NCBI GenBank assembly: GCA_015075165.1
Contig: JABTUY010000004.1
Location: 1-64,000, forward strand
Length of the DNA: 64,000 nucleotides
Direction: 5' to 3'
Source: Ideonella sp.
GTDB taxonomy: Bacteria; Pseudomonadota; Gammaproteobacteria; Burkholderiales; Burkholderiaceae_C
Below are positions 59,879 through 64,000 of this stretch, piece by piece; within the stretch, counting starts at the first letter, position 1, and each line of letters starts with the position of its first letter. A program made the position numbers and the translations under genes. The notes below the pieces were generated by a model, which was given only the letters and a program-made list of their open reading frames with translations, was not told the origin of the DNA and made no database searches.

Positions 59879-61270
59879 TCAGCGCGCGCGCGCCAGCAGC
59901 GCGGCCGCGCGCGCCATCGCCGCGTCGTCGATGCGCGCGCGGATGCCGTCGAAATTGGGCCCGCGCGTCGCATCCAGGCCCATGCGCGAGGTGGTGCCGA
60001 CGCCAGAAGCCGACGGGTCGAGCGCGCTGCCGGGCAGCCCTTCGACCATCACCACGTCGAGGTGCGGCTGCAAATGCGTCGCCAGCGCCCACAGCACCTC
60101 CTCGTCGCGGGTGATGTCGACGTCCTCGTCGACCGCGACCACGGTCTTCAGGTACGGGTCCCAGCCGAGCAGCCCGAGCATCACCTGGCGCGCCTCGCCG
60201 GGTCGGCTCTGCTTGAGCGCGACGTAGGCATGGAAATGCGTGCCCGAACTCGGGTAGTGCACCGCGGTCACGCCGGGGAAGCGCTCCTTCAGCTTTTCCA
60301 CCATCTCCGATTCACGCGGAATGCGGCCCAGGTTCAGGTGCTCGGCCGAGTTGCCGCCGACCACGTCGAGCAGCCAGGCGTCGTCGCGGTGCAGCAGCGT
60401 TTCCACGCGCAGCAGGTTGTTCGTCGAGCGGTCCGACGAGTAGCCGGTGAACTCGCCGAACGGGCCCTCTTCGGCGCGCGCCTCGGGGTCGATCACGCCT
60501 TCGAGCACATATTCGGCGTGCGCCGGCACGGCGATGCCGTACTTCGGTGTGCGCACCACCTCGAGCGGTGCGCCGAAGAGCCCCCCGGCGACCCGGCGCT
60601 CGTCGACGCCGTACGGCAGCCGCGCCGCGCCGGCCAGCATGAACAGCGGGTGCGCGCCGATCACCATCGCGACCGGCAGCGGCCGGCCCTTGGCCTGCAC
60701 CGCCTGCAGCATGCGCCACAGGTGGCCGCGCGAGTGCAGACTGGTCGCGATCTCGCTGCGCGAGTGCAGCATCGAGCGGTGGTAGCTCAGGTTGCCAATG
60801 CCGGCTTCGCGGTCCTCGGCGACGATGATCGCGTTGGTGATGTACGGCCCGCGGTCGGTGGCGAAGTGGCGGATCGTCGGCACCGCGTTCAGGTCGACGT
60901 CTCCGCTGACGACATGCTGCGTGACCGCACCCGACTGCCGCTCGCGCGGCTCGACCATGCGCCGGCTGCGCGCCTGGTATTCGGCGTGGATGCCAGCCGG
61001 GCTGACGCCGCCGAGCATCCGGCCGACCCGCTCGCGCGACGCGAACAGGTTGGTCAGCAGCGGCCCGCTCAAGCCCTCGACGCGCTCGAACATCAGCGCC
61101 GGATGCTGCCCTCGTGCCGCCAGCGACCAGACTGCGGCGGTCACATCCTGGTCACGGCTGACCGGCTCGCGCAAGCTCAGCACGTCGTCCGGGTACAGCT
61201 CGCGGTAGACCGCGAGGAATCGGTGCAAATCCTGGCCGGTGTCGGCCAGCTGCTGGGCGGCGGAGGTCAT
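59879..61270 (-). CDS. UbiD-family (prenylated-FMN) decarboxylase
   Basis: 463 residues from the ATG at 61270. PTIRHFATDRGPYITNAIIV, YGIAVPAHAEYVLEG, EGPFGEFTGYSS (the E-x-x-E catalytic area) and GIGNLSYHRSMLHS are UbiD-family motifs. These enzymes reversibly decarboxylate aromatic, heteroaromatic or unsaturated acids using prenyl-FMN, for which UbiX is needed (not in the window). Its place among purine-type deaminase and ACMSD-like genes suggests a heteroaromatic acid as substrate. Confidence 0.9.
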   Translation of the reverse strand: MTSAAQQLADTGQDLHRFLAVYRELYPDDVLSLREPVSRDQDVTAAVWSLAARGQHPALMFERVEGLSGPLLTNLFASRERVGRMLGGVSPAGIHAEYQARSRRMVEPRERQSGAVTQHVVSGDVDLNAVPTIRHFATDRGPYITNAIIVAEDREAGIGNLSYHRSMLHSRSEIATSLHSRGHLWRMLQAVQAKGRPLPVAMVIGAHPLFMLAGAARLPYGVDERRVAGGLFGAPLEVVRTPKYGIAVPAHAEYVLEGVIDPEARAEEGPFGEFTGYSSDRSTNNLLRVETLLHRDDAWLLDVVGGNSAEHLNLGRIPRESEMVEKLKERFPGVTAVHYPSSGTHFHAYVALKQSRPGEARQVMLGLLGWDPYLKTVVAVDEDVDITRDEEVLWALATHLQPHLDVVMVEGLPGSALDPSASGVGTTSRMGLDATRGPNFDGIRARIDDAAMARAAALLARAR

Positions 61271-61344
61271 CGGGCTACTCCCGGGCAAGATGCGGCCCCG
61301 CCTGCGCGATGCGGGCTGCCGCAGTTGGGGCTGCCGCGCGGCGC

Positions 61345-62259
61345 CTACTTCACGCCGGCGTACGAGTCGCTCAGGCGGCGCTGCGCGTCTTCGAGGTTGC
61401 GCGGCGGCGGCGAGGGCCTGATGCCGGCCAGCCGAGCGATGTTGTTGCCGAGGTAGTCCTCGAGCGTGTCCTCGTCGATGCCGATGCCGTGCGGCGCCGG
61501 CTTGCACAGCATCTCGAGCTCGCGCAGCCACATGCCCGGCTCGTTCGGCGGGCTGTCGGTGCCGAAGACGAGCTTGTTGCGCGGCAGTTCCTTGGCGAAC
61601 TCGGCGATCCGCGCCTGGAAGCACCAGCCCGATTCGACGTAGACGTTGGGCGTGTCCATCGCCATCCAGAAGGTCTCGAACGAGTAGTTGCCGCCAGTCT
61701 GGATGCCGAAATGTGCGATCACGAAGTTCACCATCGGGAACTCGCGGATGATCGGGTAGAACATCGTCGGGATCGTGAACGGCCCGTCGCCGGTGTGGAT
61801 CAGCACGACGATGTTGTACTTGGCGCACACCTTCATCGCCGGGCGCAGCCAGTCGAGCGCGCGATCAGGCCGGTAGCCATGCATGTTGGCGTGCAGCTTG
61901 ATCATCTTGAAGCCGTATTCCTTGTGGTGGTGCTCGATCTCGAGCGCACCGTTGTCCGGGCCCCAGCGCGGGTTGTAGGTGAAGTTGCCGATGAAGCGGT
62001 CTGGGTACTTCTGCGTGAGTTCGGCGATGTACGCCATGTAGTCGCGGATGCCGTCGCGGCCGCGCCGGTTGCCGTCGCGGTAGCCGGTGTTGCCCGGCGG
62101 CGGCTGGATGAAGCCCATGTCGATGCGCCGCGGCTTGCCGTTGATCATGTACGGCCCGTCCATCAGCTTGAGCATGCGCTCGCCGTTGAACGGCGTGCCG
62201 GTGTGGCGCCAGGCCTCGTCGACCAGGTTGGTGGGGTGCAGGTGGGTGTCGATGATCAT
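61345..62259 (-). CDS. Amidohydrolase_2 (ACMSD-like) family protein, copy 1
   Basis: 304 residues. MIIDTHLHPTNLVDEAWR has the HxH metal site; LIHTGDGPFTIPT, VIAHFGIQTGG and VFGTDSPPNEPG supply the other His, His and Asp. The fold is that of aminocarboxymuconate-semialdehyde and related decarboxylases/hydrolases. The second copy, 20 bp upstream on the same strand, is about half identical but lacks HxH. This copy should be the catalytic one. Confidence 0.9.
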   Translation of the reverse strand: MIIDTHLHPTNLVDEAWRHTGTPFNGERMLKLMDGPYMINGKPRRIDMGFIQPPPGNTGYRDGNRRGRDGIRDYMAYIAELTQKYPDRFIGNFTYNPRWGPDNGALEIEHHHKEYGFKMIKLHANMHGYRPDRALDWLRPAMKVCAKYNIVVLIHTGDGPFTIPTMFYPIIREFPMVNFVIAHFGIQTGGNYSFETFWMAMDTPNVYVESGWCFQARIAEFAKELPRNKLVFGTDSPPNEPGMWLRELEMLCKPAPHGIGIDEDTLEDYLGNNIARLAGIRPSPPPRNLEDAQRRLSDSYAGVK

Positions 62260-62279
62260 GTCGTGGGTCTCCTCGGCGT

Positions 62280-63215
62280 TCAGTACAGGCCGATCACCGG
62301 CTGCGGCGCGACCTTGCGGCCGAGCAGCTGCTCGGCTTCGGCATGCGTCTTCGGGTGCGGCGTCGGCTCCAGGCCGATCATCCGGGCGATGTTGTTGCCG
62401 AGGTAGTCCTCGAGCGTCGCCTCGTCCAGGTTCAGGCCCTGCGGCGGGTTGGTGCACAGCACCTCGAGCAGGCGCAGCCACATGCCCGGCTCGTTCGGCG
62501 GCGTGTCGCTGCCGAACAGGATCTTGTGCTTGGGCAGCGTCTTGGCGAACTCGACGATGCGCGACTGCAGGCACCAGCCCGATTCGCAGTACACGTTCGG
62601 CAGCTCCATCGCCCACTGGTACGGCTCGAAGCAGTAGACGCCGCCGGTCTGCACGCCGAAGTGCGCCATGATGAAGTTCACCTGCGGGAACTCCTTGATC
62701 ATCGGCACCCATTCGGTCGGGATGCTGTACGGCCCGTCGCCGGTGTGCAGCTTGACCGGCACACCGAGTTCGGCGCATTTCTCGAAGGCCGGGCGCACCC
62801 AGTCGAGCGCGCGGTCGGGGCGGTAGGCGTGCATGTTGGCCTGCATCTGCACCATCTTGAAGCCGTGCTCCTTGACGTAGCGCTCGATCGCCTCGACCCC
62901 GTTCTTCACGCCGCAGCGCGGGTTGTAGACGAAGCAGCCGATCAGGCGGTCGGGGTGCTGCTGGACGCACTTCAGCGTGTAGGCCATGTACGCGTCGATC
63001 GACTCGCGGCCGTCCTTGTCGCCGTCGGTCCAGGTGTAGATCGTGTTGCCCTGCGGCGGCTGGACGAAGGCCTTGTCGATGCGGCGCGGCTTGCCGTTGA
63101 CGAAGTACGGCCCGTCCATCGCCGCGAGCACGCGGTCGACGGTGTAGGGCTCGCCTTCGTGCCACCAGGCCAGGTCGACCTGGTCGGTGGGGTAGCAGCT
63201 GATGTCGATGATCAT
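62280..63215 (-). CDS. Amidohydrolase_2 family paralogue lacking the HxH metal motif, copy 2
   Basis: 311 residues. It starts MIIDISCYPTDQVDLAWW where copy 1 has DTHLHPT: both HxH histidines are replaced (S-C-Y). KLHTGDGPYSIPT, IMAHFGVQTGG and LFGSDTPPNEPG still hold the later His, His and Asp. It is open over its full length with good codon use, so it is under constraint. It may be a partner subunit of copy 1 or a metal-poor enzyme of new activity. Confidence 0.88.
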   Translation of the reverse strand: MIIDISCYPTDQVDLAWWHEGEPYTVDRVLAAMDGPYFVNGKPRRIDKAFVQPPQGNTIYTWTDGDKDGRESIDAYMAYTLKCVQQHPDRLIGCFVYNPRCGVKNGVEAIERYVKEHGFKMVQMQANMHAYRPDRALDWVRPAFEKCAELGVPVKLHTGDGPYSIPTEWVPMIKEFPQVNFIMAHFGVQTGGVYCFEPYQWAMELPNVYCESGWCLQSRIVEFAKTLPKHKILFGSDTPPNEPGMWLRLLEVLCTNPPQGLNLDEATLEDYLGNNIARMIGLEPTPHPKTHAEAEQLLGRKVAPQPVIGLY

Positions 63216-63257
63216 GGGAGGGGCCTCCTTCGTTGTCAGGGTCGGGGTTGAAGCGCT

Positions 63258-64000
63258 TCAGGCGGCTTGCAGCGCCTCGGGGTTGACAGGTGCGGCCAGG
63301 CAGGCGTGCAGCCGCTCGCGCAGCGCGTTGGCGTGCAGGTGGCGGCCGATGAACACCAGCTTGCTCGACGGCGTCTCGTCCCACCAGGGCATCGAAGGTT
63401 TCAGCTCGACGATGCGGTGCACGCCTTGCAGCACGTGGCGACGGTCGTCGCCCTGGACCTGCAGGATGCCTTTCAGGCGGAAGATGTCGTCGCCGCTCGC
63501 GGCGAGCAGCTCGTTCAGGCCTTGCATCAGCCGATCGGCGTCGAACGGCCGGTCGAAGGTGAACGAGACCGAATCGACCGACGGGTCGTGGCTGTGCGGC
63601 GCCGGTGCCTCGTGCGCGTGGTCGTGCGCACAATGCTCGTCGCAGACGTGGCCGGCCTCGCCGTGATGCGGATCGGCGAGGAACTCCGGATCGGTCATCG
63701 CCAGCGCGTCGCAGGCGAAGGCCTGCAGCCCGAGGATCTGCGCCAGGTCCACCTTGGCCTGCACGCTGCGCAGGATCGGCGCGCTGCTGTTCAGCGTGCG
63801 GATGCGGCGCTCGACCTCGGCCAGCGCTTCGGGCGCCACCAGGTCGCTCTTGTTCAGCAGGATGCGGTCGGCGATCACGATCTGCGTCACCGCCTGGTTG
63901 TCGTGCTCCGCCAGCGCCGGGTCGTCGAGGTGCGGCTGCACGTGCAGCGCGTCGACCAGCGTGACCACGCCGTCGAGCACCACTTGGCTAGCGACCTCGT
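63258..64000 (-). CDS. CobW/G3E-family GTPase (5' end outside window)
   Basis: The visible 247 codons are the middle and end: DGVVTLVDALHVQPHL, NQAVTQIVIADRILLNKSDL (NKSD for guanine), a His-rich loop (HVCDEHCAHDHAHEAPAPHS) and the CobW C-terminal domain (DIFRLKGILQVQGDDRRHVL, SKLVFIGRHL). The Walker A and CxCC part is beyond the window edge. As with the first CobW (5573-6553), it sits beside amidohydrolases and may load their metal. Confidence 0.92.
   Translation of the reverse strand, partial: EVASQVVLDGVVTLVDALHVQPHLDDPALAEHDNQAVTQIVIADRILLNKSDLVAPEALAEVERRIRTLNSSAPILRSVQAKVDLAQILGLQAFACDALAMTDPEFLADPHHGEAGHVCDEHCAHDHAHEAPAPHSHDPSVDSVSFTFDRPFDADRLMQGLNELLAASGDDIFRLKGILQVQGDDRRHVLQGVHRIVELKPSMPWWDETPSSKLVFIGRHLHANALRERLHACLAAPVNPEALQAA

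Noticed and set aside
1-64000. CRISPR arrays, insertion sequences or prophage genes.
   Set aside because: No regularly spaced repeats, no transposase or integrase motif and no phage structural gene were seen; the repeats present are single gene-junction units.

Overview
The window is about 64 kb of very GC-rich bacterial chromosome. The gene content points to a betaproteobacterium, most likely Burkholderiales of the Rubrivivax/Leptothrix/Ideonella type. Supporting genes include tolB-pal-cpoB, tcdA next to tRNA-Lys genes, msbA, hemN, trxC, an nsrR-nnrS operon, a DUF4148 protein and BMP-type nucleoside transport. This placement is an inference from gene families and base composition; there is no rRNA to confirm it.

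Layout. (1) 0-6.6 kb: end of a peptide-type ABC importer (permease tail, two ATPases), two amidohydrolases, a small YdcZ-type exporter and a CobW GTPase, all on + and nearly contiguous. (2) 6.7-8.1 kb: debris (VapB remnant, a VapC-RNase G chimera, a methyltransferase with an internal stop). (3) 8.1-17.8 kb: aldehyde dehydrogenase, KDG kinase plus PLP amino-acid deaminase beside a decapitated MFS gene, a broken ATPase, a secreted vanadium-haloperoxidase-like protein divergent from a CadC-like regulator, and an AhpD-like protein. (4) 17.8-24.8 kb: core genes msbA, tolB-pal-cpoB, a YeeE/YedE sulfur transporter, tcdA and two tRNA-Lys genes closed by a terminator. (5) 24.9-27.7 kb: accessory patch with a zinc-ribbon protein, an intact TacAT toxin-antitoxin pair, HigA with a broken HigB, and a ParD stump. 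(6) 28.3-51.0 kb: a stress, low-oxygen and nitric-oxide region containing a sensor kinase/NarL-type regulator pair, Hsp20, a Crp/Fnr-family regulator, a host-attachment-type protein, a DksA/TraR-type protein, TrxC, a Met-rich exported protein, an iodotyrosine-deiodinase-like nitroreductase, the DUF2249-nsrR-DUF59-membrane-nnrS operon, fumC, hemN, a TauE-type permease and two multiheme cytochromes c. (7) 51.1-64 kb: a minus-strand set for uptake and breakdown of a purine-like or other N-heterocyclic compound (8-oxoguanine-deaminase-like enzyme, BMP ABC transporter, NCS2 permease, UbiD-family decarboxylase, two paralogous amidohydrolases, CobW GTPase).

Three observations tie the window together. 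First, palindromes of the form TTGA-N6-TCAA, or one base off, lie in front of genes across 31-48 kb. In six of eight gene contexts the box centre is 65-76 bp from the start codon, which suggests a Fnr/Dnr regulon that may be controlled by the Fnr-family protein encoded inside it. The nsrR operon adds a TGCATT-CTC-AATGCA operator at its predicted transcription start. Second, a roughly 62-bp cassette occurs at three gene junctions. Each copy begins on the stop codon of the upstream gene, encodes an 18-21 residue mini-ORF, carries a Shine-Dalgarno sequence and ends on an ATGA/GTGA overlap with the next start. Third, many genes are decayed, several by one or two point lesions, which suggests recent gene loss. 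Two convergent-region hairpin elements at 41.2-41.5 kb are unexplained.
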